NCBI GenBank assembly: GCA_947685225.1
Contig: CANTUV010000014.1
Location: forward strand, 9,610,001-9,674,000
DNA length: 64,000 bases
Direction of reading: 5' to 3'
Source: Garcia nutans
Taxonomy: Eukaryota > Streptophyta > Magnoliopsida > Malpighiales > Euphorbiaceae
The notes below the pieces were generated by a model. That model saw nothing but the letters and a program-made list of their open reading frames with translations, was not told the origin of the DNA and did not search any database. A program made the position numbers and the translations under genes. Shown piece by piece: positions 21,297-33,714 of this stretch; within the stretch, counting starts at the first letter, position 1, and every line of letters begins with the position of its first letter.

Positions 21297-23167
21297 TGCT
21301 TATCACCAAATATTAATGCTTTTTGTTTTTTATTTTCTTTTCTTTTATTTTAATTTTAATTTTTTTGGGTTAGTGCTCTGTGCTAGCTAGCTATTATATC
21401 ACTTTTAGAATCAATCAGATTTTTTTTAATTAATAATGAAATTTCTCATGAATTGAATTAAAAGGTTTTATTTTTGTTAAAATTAAATAAAACATACAAA
21501 TTAAATTATTCAAAATTTAATTCTTTGTAATTAAAGTTTAAAGTTTACATTAACTGTATTAAAATTTTATAGAAAAAATTTTTTCGCTTTTGTAATTTTA
21601 TTCTTAAAGATAATTTATATAAAAAAATATTAATTTAATTTCTAAATAGATTATAAATATATATAAAAATTAAAGTTTAGTTCAAAATTTAAAAACAAAT
21701 TATTTATACATATAATATTAATAAATTTGCTTTGTGATTTTATTCCAACAGTAAATTATTTACATTTACCTCTTTGTTTTAATTATAGATAGATTATTTA
21801 AATTGAAATTAATTAAAAAAGAGAGGGAAATATTATTGTTTTATCCCTATTTTAAATTTGAATTTCAAAAAATAATGTGAAATATAAATCAACTTATTAA
21901 GTGCCTAAACATATCAATAGGTTAAATATAGGATGAGCTCAATATCATTTCCAGCAAGTATAATGAATATATCATTCTCATATTAATTATTCACTATCAT
22001 TTCAATATATAAGGTCAATTCATAAAAGAGTGGTTACATATACTCCAAAATTCTTAAATACGTCCGTTTAATTATTTTCTTTTTAAGTAAATTATTATAA
22101 TATTCTTATTACATTTAAGAGACAACCAAACTATATGTATAAATATTAAAATTTCAAAATTAATCATTATATATGAAATTAATTATAATTTGCATTTAAT
22201 TAAATACAATCCAACCAAATTAAATAAAAAATTAAATATATCAATTAATTATATTTAAAGTACCTAATGAGTAGTTTAATTGAAAAAAAATACTTTTAGT
22301 ATTCTCAATTAAATATGCTAATTAAATTGAAATAAACAAATGTTTTTTTTTGTAAAATTTAATTTGTATATTTAATTTAGAATTTAATTTAATTTATATT
22401 ATATTTTAAATTTAATTAATTTAATATAAAAATAATATATTAAATTAAGCTTATTAAATATAATAATTAAAAAGGAGTAATTGCTGAAAAAATAATAATG
22501 AATGGAAATTCTAATTTTTTAATATAGTAAGGATGTACCTTTCGTAAGTCTAGAGGAAATTAACTAATTTTTATATTATGCTTTCAAAAAAAAAACTATT
22601 TTTTATATTTTAGTATATATTATATTTGTTTTAATTATTTGGAAAGTAAATTAAGAGTAATATTTAATATTTTATCGTATGAAAAATCAACATAAAGTGT
22701 ATATAAAAATTTTAAGAGTGAACTTAACCACTCCCTTCACAAATGAGTGGAAGGGTTATATCATTATTTATTTACTGGATTTATACAACGCCTTGAGAGC
22801 CAACTTTCAGAAAAATTATAAAATAAAAGTAAAAAAGCAAGAGACCCCACAAGAAATATTTTATCTATGATTCAATCAATATAAAATAAATACAATTAAT
22901 CACTTCAATACTATTTTTTTTTCCTTTTCAAATGAATTAGTAATGTTTTCATTCCTCTTTAAAATTAATTGTGGGTGGAATTTTCTTTCTTCTTCTATGT
23001 AATTGATCAGATTTGAATTATCGGAATTATTCTCATTTAATATAAGTCCATATCACACCTACACTATCAAATTAGGCATCAATTAGTTGATAAAATTGAC
23101 TAATTTATTTCTTATTTATATAAAAAAAACCCCAAATGAAAAGTGATTCCAATAATAGGAAATGCAA
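21297..23167. other. AT-rich intergenic region downstream of the PUP gene
   Basis: T-rich 3' flank with possible poly-A signals (AATAATGAAAT near 21431). The remainder is A/T sequence with no domain-bearing frame; 22679-22870 is open but featureless. Confidence 0.6.
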
Positions 23168-23389
23168 TTTTTGGTACTATTAATGTACTGCCATTAAAGG
23201 TGAAAATTAGTACATTATCTAAGTCAACTGGGGCCATTAATATTAATATTAATCTTTTCTTTAATTAAAAAAGAATAATTTTTAGTACTATTAATGTAGT
23301 GCCATTAAAGGTGGAAATTAGTACATCATCTAAATCAATTGGGGCCATTAATATTAATATTAATCTTTTTTTAATTAAAAAAGAACAAT
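23168..23389. repeat. Tandem duplication, 111-base unit
   Basis: Two adjacent copies share GTACTATTAATGTA.TGCCA, AAATTAGTACAT and GGGGCCATTAATATTAATAT in order, about 111 bases apart, with few differences. Confidence 0.85.
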
Positions 23390-24175
23390 TTAGTAATATA
23401 TAATGGCTGACATTGACATATATAAAAGTCCATTTTACAGTTATCTATATAAGGATATGGATTATCAATAAGTGGCTTTAGAGAGAAGGCAATGATTCCA
23501 TTTATTAATATTATATACATGTGAATCTCCATCTCATTTATATGCATTTTGTTTTGTTTTGTGTGTTTTTTTTAATATTCCATGTGTTTCGTATAAGTTC
23601 ATTTAAGGTTTTAATATTTTCCTCAATAAATAATAATAATAATAATTTTTATCATCATTTTAATTGGTTGGTTCATGTACCAAATTTAATCTATATATAT
23701 TATTATCTATAAATGTTAGAAAATAATATTTAAATTCAAGAAAATAATAATATACATATATTAAATTTTTATAAAAATATAATCAAATTCGTATCTAGAT
23801 AAAAAAGATAAGGATAGAATATCATCATTTTTTAAAAATAAGATTATTTTAATTTTTATTTGATTTTAATAATTTATATATAATTTAAAATTTAATAATT
23901 GATAAATTAAATTTGTAATTTTTAATATTCTATTAAATAATTACTCATTAATATAATTTTATAATATTGATTAAATAAATTATATTTGTAATTTTAATCA
24001 CTCATAAATTAATTACACATTAATAATATTTAATAATATTAATTTATTTATATATTTTTAGCAATTTAAAAAGTAAAAAATATAACTCTTAATATTCATA
24101 ATAAATTAATTATAAATTAAATAATAATTAATTTATATATTTTTAAAAATTTTAAAAATAATAATAAAATATATA
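23390..24175. other. AT-rich stretch without a gene
   Basis: Long A/T runs with many TTAATAATATT-like words and an (AAT)n run near 23630. Nothing coding seen. Confidence 0.6.
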
Positions 24176-24660
24176 ATAACACCCTTATATCTTATATATG
24201 TATAATATACACACTAAATATATGTAAAATATGCATATATAATATAAAAATATCACAACCCAGTTTAATAAAAAAAAATTTATTCCTCATTCACACACAC
24301 ACACACATATATATATAAATATATCAAGCTTCACATTATTCAATTATACAAAATATTTTTTATAAGTTACAATATATATATACCAAAAACATAACATAAT
24401 ATCAAAATGTATTATAATATAATATATATATGCTGGCAAAATGGTTTTGATATTGATGTAGTAAAAATACTTCAAGCTCAACTAAAATAAACCTAGACCT
24501 TACCTGGTCTAGTAGAACTTTCCGACTCTATCGGATCACCAATGTCACATGTGTGATGAATTACAATCGTGCTAAGCTAAAAGCCTAGTGGTACAAACTT
24601 TGATAATAATAAAATTTTAAAACAATGCCAATGCAAAATGCTAATATGCTATGTCACAAT
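24176..24660 (-). mobile_element. Worn T-type LTR fragment
   Basis: Minus-strand end near AAGGGTGTTAT resembles GGGGTGTTACA of T. GTGCTAAGCTAAAAGCCTAG at about 24571 resembles the complement of the T segment near 14628. It stops exactly where the B2 LTR starts, so B2 inserted into it. Confidence 0.45.
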
Positions 24661-26290
24661 TGATAAGTTTATATTAACTCTATATTTTCTATCATATTTA
24701 GCATGCAATTGACTTGAATTAATCTATTATAAGCTTATTTATATGCTTCTATTTCATTATTCTTGAATTAAGCTTAGTTTAAATTAATTTCTTAAAAGTA
24801 TGTGTAAACTAAAATTTTTAGGCATAATTTGACCTTTAAAGCTTCAAGTAAACTTTTGGTAGTCTTAAAATGCAAAATTAGAAAAGTGATCTTCATGAAG
24901 TTGATAGAGAACATCTCAAAAGTTTTAGAGAGTCCTGGTTTGTTAAATTCCGAGTTCGTTTAGGCATCCAACTTTAAAATTAAAATTGGGCTTAAGTTTT
25001 AGAAGAAGAAGTCTATTCCGAGCCACTGATAGTAATTAGGCCATAACTTAGGTTTCTGGAGTCCAAATCAGGTGATTCAAAAGCCTAAAACCATCTAATC
25101 TTCTGGGGCTACAATTTTGATGAAGAAGTCAATTGGAGATAAGGAATATATTAGAGAGAACATTGAGTTTGAATTTTAAATTTGAATTTTGGAACAGAAG
25201 CTAAGTAGGTGGAATCTAGTTGGAAGGAGGGAGAGACACCAAAGTGGGATGTGAATAGTAACTGAGGAGTTTTGGAGAGGCAATATTCTACTACACCTTT
25301 TCATCTTTCAAGTGGAGATTAGTTTTTCCACTATTAGAGACCAAAGAAAGAAGAAAATTGGGCTGGAGGACAACTTCATCATCTCAACAAGACTGCTCAT
25401 CCATCTAGTTTGAAATCTTTATTTTGGTTTAGGCTTTATTTCATGTTCTTGTTCTGTTATTGATTTAAATTTTGGAATTATGAATTTCTTGTTTAGTATC
25501 TTAATTTATATGTTCTTTATGTTCAACTTTGCCATGAACAACTAATCCCATTAGTGAGATTAGGTGGATTTAGGATTGTGAATAATGAGTATTGCTTAAT
25601 TTGATTACTATTAATTTCTTGAAATTAAGGTTTTGTTGAATTTGTTCTTAGTGCTTGTAATTAATTGACCACCAATTGCATGATCAATTGAAATTGTACG
25701 ATGAGCGAGAGCTAGATATGATTTTAGATTAAGAATTGAACAACTTAAAAAAATTCTATTTAGAGATAAAAGAATAATCTTAAGACCAATTTAGTTCCTT
25801 TGAGCTTATAAGTTGTTTTAATTTATTATTCATAAAATAGAATTAATAAATTATTTCAATCATTAATTTTCTTGCTTGAGAAAGAGAAAAATTAACATTT
25901 AAGGAATTAGTAACTTTGATTCAAGAATAATTTAAATTAGATTGAAAATATATTTTTACCCATTTGAAACAATCCTAATGAAACATAATCCTACTAGTTA
26001 TCTTAGTTATTTGAATTTCATAATTTGAATTTGAATTTTAAGTTTGAATTAATAGATTAATATCTTAGATTATTTCAATTTGAATTTGAATACTATTTTG
26101 AATTTAAATTAAAGATTAAGAATTTAATTTTTAAATATCAAATTAATTAATTAGTTTTCAAATAATAATTGATTTGAAATTCAGTTAGTTAAATTATTCA
26201 TTTCCTGTGGGATCGACTTTTACTTTTATTATATTACTTGTTACGAACCGTGCACTTATAGTTTAGAAATCAATACTAACAAATCAACCA
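24661..26290 (+). repeat. B2 5' LTR
   Basis: Starts TGATAAGTTTATATTAAC and ends CAACCA shortly before the primer-binding site. It lacks a GC-rich palindrome array, unlike A, C, S and T. Confidence 0.7.
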
Positions 26291-26299
26291 ATAAGTTTT

Positions 26300-26318
26300 T
26301 AACGTCGTTGCCAGGGGA
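26300..26318 (+). other. B2 primer-binding site, worn
   Basis: TAACGTCGTTGCCAGGGGA after AAGTTTT. It resembles TGGCGCCGTTGCCGGGGA with changes at the first bases. Confidence 0.6.
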
Positions 26319-26409
26319 AGAAAAATTAATTTGATAATTGTAAGTTCAATAAAATTATTAATTTGAAATTTACTTTACTTGTTTTCTTTTGTTTCTCTGC
26401 AGAAATTTT

Positions 26410-28079
26410 ATGCGCAGTAATAGACAAATGATTTTAGAGGATTTTAATCCAAAAATTAAAAAGCAGTGTAGAGAAAATAATAGAGCAAGAAAGAAGAGAC
26501 TTCACCTGGAAAGAGAAAAAAGAGAACAAATTCGGGTACAGGAGTCTGTAAAAGAAGGAAGTAAGATTGAAGAAGAAGAAGCTAGTGAAGAAGAAGTTAA
26601 CATGGCGAATCCACAAGATCAAATTCAACCAAGAAATCTAACTCTGAGAGAACATGCCATGCCTAATGCTCAAATTGGGTCAAGCATCACTCGACCTGCA
26701 GTGAATGCCAACAATTTTGAACTGAAATAAGCTCTCATCAATATGGCTCAACAATAATTTTCTATGGCTTGAACCAGGAAGATGTTATTGCTCACTTGGA
26801 AAATTTCTTGGAAATTTGAGGTACGATCAAGATAAATGGAGTCAGTGATGATGCAATTAGGCTACCTTTTCCTTTCTCATTGAAGGACAAGGCAAAAGCT
26901 TGGTTGCAATGACAAGTTGCTAGAACTTTCACCACTTGGGATGATCTATCTAAAGGATTTTTGGCAAAATATTTTCCTCCTGGTAAGACTGTAAAATTCA
27001 AAAATGATATAATCAGCTTTGTGCAGTTTGATGGTGAATCACTTTATGAAGCTTGGGAGAGATTTAAAGATCTTTAAAGAAAGTACCCTCACCATGGGAT
27101 TCCAGAATGACTGATTGTGCAAACATTTTATAATGGAATAATAAGGCCATTGAGAAGTACAATAGATGCAGTTGCGGGATGTGCTCTTATGAATAAAAAT
27201 ACAGCTGAAACAATGGAGTTGCTTGAGTCCATGGCAGCAAACAATTATCATTGGTCCAATGACAAATCTTTACCCAAGAAGGTAGTGGGTGTACATGAAG
27301 TAGATGGGATTTCATTACTTACAACAAAGGTTGATGCATTAGCTAGAAAGTTGGAGCATGTGAATCCTGCCACTACAGGTTATGAAGGATGAAGTGGTAA
27401 TCACCAAACTTTTGAATTTCTAGCTCAAGATCAAATAAATTTTGTGGGGAATCAAAATAGAGCTCAACTAATGCCTTATGGAAACACATACATCCTAAGT
27501 TGGAAAAATCATCCTAATTTGTCATGGGGTGGAAACCAAAGCAACCAAGGTAATCAAGGAAACCAATTCAACTAAAGGGGAGTATATCAACCACCATTTC
27601 AAAATCAGAATCAAGGTCAAGCATATTATTAAGAAAACAAACCAGCTTATGAGACTGCTTTAGAAAAATTCATTTCTGTATCTAGTGAGAAGTTTGATAA
27701 GCTAGATAAGCAATATGATTGGTTAGAATCAAGGATGGAACAAATTGCCAATCAAAATAGAAGTCTTGAGATGCAAATTGGGAAGATTGCTAGTTCTTCC
27801 GAATCAAGGAATCAAGGTTCTCTTCCTAGCAAAACTGAAGTTAACCCAAGGGAGCATTGCAAAGCGGTTATGCTAAGAAGTGGTAAGCAATTACAAGAGC
27901 CTATTCCAAAGAAGGTTGAATCAAGTGAAGAAAATGTTCAAGAAAGGTTGAATGAAAAAGAAGTTGAGATGTTAAAGGAGGAAAGTGAACCAATACCCTC
28001 CAAGGTTGAAGTGAAGCCTTATTTGCCTCCAATTTCATTTCCGCAAAGGCTTAAAAAGCAAAAGTTATAAAAGTAATAT
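26410..28079 (+). pseudogene. B2 gag, broken
   Basis: ATG at 26410 starts a highly charged N-terminus, then the HAMPNAQIGSSITRPAVNAN motif at about 26650-26715. The retrotransposon gag domain follows at about 26760-27250 (HPLKD/FCPG-type surface, YHWSND near 27247). HPNLSWGGN follows near 27512, and a coiled-coil RLEARM-type region near 27720-27800. Gag forms the particle shell and binds RNA. Stops occur at 26728 and several later points, and the frame shifts at least twice. Confidence 0.7.
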
Positions 28080-28094
28080 GAGAAATTCCTTGAA

Positions 28095-28900
28095 GTGTTC
28101 AAGCAACTGAGGATAAACATTCCTTTTGCTGACGCTCTTGCACAAATGCTAATATATGTCAAGTTTTTAAAGGAGTTGCTTTCCAACAAGAGATCCCTTG
28201 AAGATAATGCAAGGATTGCACTCACAGAGGAGTGTAGTGTTGTGATCCTAAACAAACTTCCATCCAAATTGAAAGATCTAGGGAGTTTTTCTATACCTTA
28301 CACTATTGGTGATTTTAATTTTAATAAAGCTTTGTGTGATTTAAGTGCAAGTGTGAGTTTGATGCCATACTCTATTTGCAAGAAATTAGGGCTTTTAGAT
28401 TTGAAACCTACTAGGATGACTCTACAATTGGTCGATAGATCTGTGAAGTTACGTTTGGGAATTGTAGAGAATATATTAGTGAAGGTTGATAAATTTTACA
28501 TTCCTGCAGACTTTGTGATTTTAGAGATGGAGAAAGATGTCGAGATTCCCTTAATCTTAGGGAGATCATTTTTAGCTACTACAGGAGCTATGATAGATGT
28601 TAGAGGGAAAAAATTAACTTTGCATGTTGGGGATGAAATGGTGGAATTCAACCTTAATGAATCGATGTAAGAACCTAATTTTATGGATAATTGTTTTAGG
28701 GTTGATATAATTGATGAATTGGTGCAAGAGGTCATTAAGAAAGAATTTAGGAAGGATCCTTTAGAAACTTGTATGATTAATAGTGCAACTTTTGATGATG
28801 AAAACAAAGAAATTGCAGCTTATGCTTATGCATGCAATCGATGCCTCCGATAGCTTTCAAACGATATGAGGTGATAAGTAAAAGTACACCATTACGTCCC
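28095..28900 (+). pseudogene. B2 protease
   Basis: Retropepsin domain with CDLSASVSLMPYSICKKLGL at about 28335-28395. The family's usual active-site motif is DLGAS, so Gly has become Ser here and activity is doubtful. IPLILGRSFLATTGA (about 28547-28590) is the typical second half. The frame stops at 28668 but homology continues to about 28900. Confidence 0.75.
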
Positions 28901-29040
28901 CATCCATTGAAGTTCCCCCAACCCTTGAGCTTAAACCATTACCTTCTCACTTAAGGTATGCCTTTTTAGGACCTAATGAAAGCCTTCCTATCATTGTTAA
29001 TGCTCAATTGTCTAAGGATTAAATTGAACAAACTTTAAGA

Positions 29041-30350
29041 GTGATTAGGCAATTCAAAAGGGCTATTGGTTGGACCATTTATGATATTAGAGGAATTAGC
29101 CCCTCTATGTGCATGCATAGGATATTAATGGAAGATGATAGTAAACCAGTTGTGGATGCACAAAGAAGGTTGAATCTTAATACGAAAAAGGTTGTCAAAA
29201 TAGAAATAACCAAGTTATTAGATGCATGAATTATATATCCAATCTTTGACAGTCCTTGGGTGAGTCCGATACATGTTGTACCAAAGAAGGGAGGGATGAA
29301 AATTATTATCAATGAGAAAAATGAGTTGATTCCCTCAAGAACAATAACCGGATGGAGAGTGTGCATTGATTATAGGAAGCTCAATAAAGCAACTAGAAAA
29401 GACCATTTTCCATTACCTTTCATTGACCAAATGCTTGAGCATTTAGTAGAAAATTCTTATTTTTGTTTGCTTGATGGTTATTCCGGGTATTTTTAAATAC
29501 CCATTGCTCCCAAAGATTAAGATAAAACTACTTTAACTTGTTCTTTTAGTACTTTTGCTTATAGAAGAATGTCATTTGGTTTGTGTAATGCACCTGCCAT
29601 ATTTCAAAGATGCATGCTAGCCATTTTTATTGATTTTGTTGAAAGATTTATGGAAATTTTTATGAATGATTTTTCTATCTATGGTAATTCTTTTGATGTT
29701 TGATTGCAGAATTTGGCAAAGGTACTTCAAAGGTGTGAAGAGACAAGTCTTATGCTTAATTGAAAAAATATCATTTTATGGTAGAAGAAGGGATAAACCT
29801 TGGACACAAAGTTTCTCGAGCGAGTATAGAAGTGGATAGAGTCAAAGTTGAAGTTATTGAGACACTATAAAGTTGAAGTTATTGAGAAACTATCTCCACC
29901 TACAAATGCTAAGGGAATTAGAAGTTTTCTAGGCCATGCCAGGTTTTATAGGAGATTCATTAAGGATTTCTCTAAAATTTCTAAACCCTTGTGTGAATTG
30001 TTGAGTAAGGATGCTGAATTTCATTTTTCTAATGATTGTCTCATTGCTTTTGACAGGTTGAAAGAAGTCTTGATTACTGCTCCAATTATTGTTCCACAAG
30101 ACTGGTCATTACCATTTGAAGTTATGTGCGATGCTAGTGAATTTGCTATTGGAGCAATTTTATGTCAAAGGAAGGACAAAAAGTGTCATACTATATATTA
30201 TGCAAGCCGGTTGTTAGATGAAGCACAAATCAATTATGCTACCACTAAAAAAGAGATGTTAGTAGTGGTATATGCATTGGACAAGTTTAGGTCTTACATC
30301 ATTAGGTCCAAAGTGAATGCGTTCACTGATCATGCAACTATTCATTAATG
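29041..30350 (+). pseudogene. B2 reverse transcriptase and RNase H
   Basis: Reverse transcriptase motifs include WRVCIDYRKLNKATRKDHFP (about 29350-29410), FCLLDGYSGYF (about 29462-29494) and FGLCNAPA (about 29577-29600). The catalytic motif reads FMNDF near 29655 where the family has FMDDF, so the first Asp is lost. RNase H follows: DASEFAIGAILCQR (about 30130-30171) and YYASRLLDEAQ. Stops at 29494 and frame changes near 29800 break it. The tail beyond 30348 is also broken. Confidence 0.75.
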
Positions 30351-30559
30351 AATGAACAAGAAGGAGACAAAGCAGCGTTTGATTCATTGAGTTTTACTGC
30401 TTCAAGAGTTTGATGTTGAGAGAAAAGATAATAAATGAGTGAAAAATATTACTGCAGATCATCTTTCTCTATTAGAGTTGATCAATAAAGATAAAGAAGA
30501 TGTGCCAATTAATGAGACTTTTCCAGATGAGTAATTATATGAAATGGAAGGTGAGTTGC

Positions 30560-31053
30560 CATGGTATGCAAATATTATGAATTATTTGGTAGGCAAGGTC
30601 ATTCCCTCTGAGTTTAATTCAAATAAAAAAAAAGAAAATTTTCTCAAAGGTCATGCACTATATTTGGGATGATCCATTGTTGTTCAAGCATTGCGGTGAT
30701 GGCATAATCCATCATTGTATTCCGGAGGAAGAATTCCAAGCTATTTTAGAAATTTTCCAGTCTAGGGAGTGTGGTGGGCATTCAAGTTCTTCAAAGACAA
30801 AAGCTAAGATATGTCAATCAGAATTCTTTTGGCTAACGATGTATAAGGATGCACATGAGTTGTTAAAAGATGTGATCGTTGCCAAAGGATGAGAAATATT
30901 TCTAGAAGAAATGATATACCTTTGCACCTAATTTTAGAAGTGGAGTTGTTTGATGTGTGGGGCATTGATTTTATGGGACCCTTTCCATCGTCCTTTGGAA
31001 ACCAATTTATACTTGTTGCCGTAGATTATGTGTCTAAATGGGTTGAGTCTATT
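30560..31053 (+). pseudogene. B2 integrase, cut by C1
   Basis: Zinc-binding region around HHCIPEEEF and ECGGHSS (about 30700-30785), then WGIDFMGPFPSSFG (about 30957-30998) and VDYVSKWVE (about 31021-31047). The first catalytic Asp is present. The remaining core is cut off by the C1 LTR, and no continuation was found in the window. Confidence 0.75.
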
Positions 31054-32974
31054 TGTGAGCAGGGATTTCCCCCCCACTCTTGGTGGAATGGTTCTTGCGA
31101 CTTCGGCACTGTTTAGGCTCGAGGCCTTAGAGAACACGGACCTAAGTCCGGAGAAAATGAAGTCACCACCCGGACGGGCCGGGAAAAAGAAAGGGGTGGA
31201 TAACTCGATTCCTAAGGAATCCCCAACCCCCTAATGGGTTCAAAAAGTTGGATACGTGTGGGGAAGGTGAGAAATGGCCTAGCATCCCCACAACGCCCGG
31301 TTCATTGGAACCGGCCTCCTTTACAGGTCTTAATATTATAAAATTCTTAAATATAATAATGTTATCCATATTACACGCAACAATTGAAATAAAGCATCGT
31401 TATATTAAAAATCAAAGCAATTACCAAGCAAAACAAATAAATGGACACCCATCCGAAGATGGAAACATGCCCTTACATCATCCATGTCTAAACTAAATAG
31501 GACACCCACCATGTGGTAGAAACATGTCCTTTTAAATTGGTCTAAAATATAAAGCAAATTAAATTACATAGAACTTAATTAATGAGGTACCCACAAAGTG
31601 GAAACATACCTCTTACAACATTTGGAAATCAAAATAAATCGATAAAGGTAAATAACCATTCATCATAAATAAATCATTCATCAATGAAATTAAACATCAA
31701 TCAAAATATAAACATTCATCCGTGATAATTTAAATAAACCAAGCATTGAACTTAAATAAATTAAAGCATATAATAAACTACATAATTAAATCTAAAAGTA
31801 AGTCAAGATACAAATTAGGGTTACTGTTTCTCATTTAAAGTTCTTTAATTAATATTTAGGGTTTAGGAATTCATTGGTTTAGGCTACTGTAAGTTTTAAT
31901 GGAATTGAAATGGATTAATGTTTTATAATTTAAGAGATTGATAAGGTTCTTTGATTAACCAAATTAGGGTTTGAGTGGTAAAATCATGAAATTAGGGTTT
32001 GGATACTTTAAAACATTAGGTTTATGATTATTAGCTACTGGATTGTTGTTTTTAGGCTTACTGTGTTGAATTTTAATATTTAGGTTTATAAGGTTTTAAG
32101 GATTAGGGTTTAGGAAACTTAGTTTGGGGTTTACTGTTTTTGGTTTTGAAGTTGAATTAGGATTTTTAGTGTTTCGAAGGATGTATTTGACTTTAGAATT
32201 TTAAAAAATAATTTATAGTTTTATAAAGCTTTATGTGATTTTAGAAGCTGTAAGGTAAATTTAGGGTTTGAATATATAATAAAACATTTGGAAATTTTGG
32301 AAAAAGGTGAGAAGAAAACAATTTAGAGTTTTATGGTGTTTTTGGAAATATGTAAGATGATTTAAGGTTTTTGGAAATAGAAAGTATATATTTTAGGGTT
32401 TTCAAAAATAGAAGGATCAATTTAGGGTTTTAAGGTTTTAGAAAATTGGAAAGCATATTAGGGTTTTGGGAATTAATAAAACGATTTAAGGTTTTGGAAG
32501 GTTGGGAAGTGGATTAGGGTTTTAAGATTTTGAAGAAATAGATTAAGGTTCTTAGGTTTTAGAATCAACAAAAAAGTAATTTTAAAGTTTTTAAAAATAA
32601 AGGAGATGATTTAAGGTTCTAAGCTTTAGAAAAAGTAAATTAGGGTTCTAAGGTTTTTAAAATCAAAAGAAACAATTTAATGATTCAAACTACTATAAAG
32701 AAAAAAGAGATTAGATATTCATACGTTCGTTTGTTGGTTCCACCAAAAATTACTTCTTGGATGAACAAGCACAAAGGTAAGATGGATGCCTTTGATGGAT
32801 TTGATTGCTTGCTTGCTTCCTCTTCTAAAAAGTTTGATCAATTTGTAAAGTTCCAATTCAAAATTCCAGTCTAAAGTCCAATTCCTCTCTTATTGCCCTC
32901 CTCCTTCCTCTCGATTGTCCTCCAAAGTTTTCTCATTGTTCTAAAGTCCCCCCTTTCTTTGTTATTTTTAGTCT

Positions 32975-32982
32975 TATTTATA
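32975..32982 (-). promoter_or_regulatory. TATA box of C1 3' LTR
   Basis: TATAAATA on the minus strand, about 100 bases downstream of the palindrome block. The same motif is at 41409-41416 in the C1 5' LTR and at 42111-42118 in C2. Confidence 0.6.
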
Positions 32983-33082
32983 GGAAATTTCAATGATTAA
33001 TCTTAATTGTTTATGGAATCTAACATTAATTAAGAAAAGGAAACCGAAACCAAATAGAATTTGGTTTCAGAAAAAATTGTGT

Positions 33083-33245
33083 CGGAAAAATTTCGCTGGC
33101 GAAAAAAAGTGCTGCGGGCTGCTGTGAGGACTGGCGAGTGAAAAACTGCGAGGGTGGGCTGCGGGCCATTTCGCCCTCAGGAAACTCCTGCCGGCGAAAT
33201 GGCCCACGGCCATTTCATCCAACAATGTTTTTCGGCGATGAATTT
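33083..33245 (-). repeat. GGCGAAATGGCC palindrome block, C1 3' LTR
   Basis: Repeated CATTTCGCC and GGCGAAATG in both directions, plus GGCGATGAATTTTTCATCGCC, a clear hairpin at 33234-33254. Confidence 0.75.
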
Positions 33246-33406
33246 TTCATCGCCGATTTTTTCATCATCGATTTTTATTTTTATTTTTTATTAATTATAA
33301 AAACTAAATACTAAGACAAATATTATTCAATTAAGATAACACAAAAATTATTTTGGACTAATTAAAATATATTGGACCTGATTGGGTCAAAAATTAAGGG
33401 TCTACA

Positions 33407-33420
33407 GTTTGCCCCCTGCT
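33407..33420 (-). other. C1 polypurine tract
   Basis: AGCAGGGGGCAAAC on the minus strand, immediately before the 3' LTR. Confidence 0.65.
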
Positions 33421-33489
33421 TGAACGATCTGAGACTTTAGTAAAAGAGAGTGAAAAGCAATAAGACTTAATTTTTGAGATGGTTGAGAT

Positions 33490-33714
33490 TTTGGGTTCTG
33501 GACCCGGTTCGAGTTCTGGACTCAAAGATAATTTTAGGTTCTGGATCTAAGTGTAATTTTGGGTTCTGGACCCGGGCTAAGTTCTGGACTTAAAAGAGAT
33601 TTTAGGTTTTGGACCTAAGGATAATTTGAGTTCTGGACCCGAGCTAAGTTCTGAACTTAGAAGAGATTTTAGGCTCTAGACCTAAGGAAAATTTATGTTC
33701 TGGACCCGAGAGAT
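33490..33714. repeat. 67-base tandem array in C1
   Basis: GTTCTGGACCCG recurs at about 33495, 33563, 33630 and 33687, alternating with TTAGGTTCTGGACCTAAG. About 3.3 units. Confidence 0.85.

Larger units (their letters stand above)
24661..31053 (+). mobile_element. B2: decayed autonomous-type Athila-like element
   Basis: Order is 5' LTR, worn primer-binding site, gag, protease, reverse transcriptase, RNase H, integrase. It is cut within the integrase core by C1 at 31054, and its 3' part is not in the window. Many stops and shifts interrupt every domain. It is the best guide here to a full gene set for Athila-like elements of this genome, but it is dead. Confidence 0.85.
31054..33406 (-). repeat. 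C1 3' LTR
   Basis: Minus strand TGTAGACCCTTAATTTTTGA to CTGCTCACA. Contains E2F-like palindromes, a TATA box and many telo-box words. Confidence 0.85.

Noticed and set aside
31028..31496. Open frames crossing from B2 integrase into the C1 LTR, possible chimeric gene
   Set aside because: They run through the LTR end by chance. The same LTR frames appear in all C copies, on both strands, without a domain.
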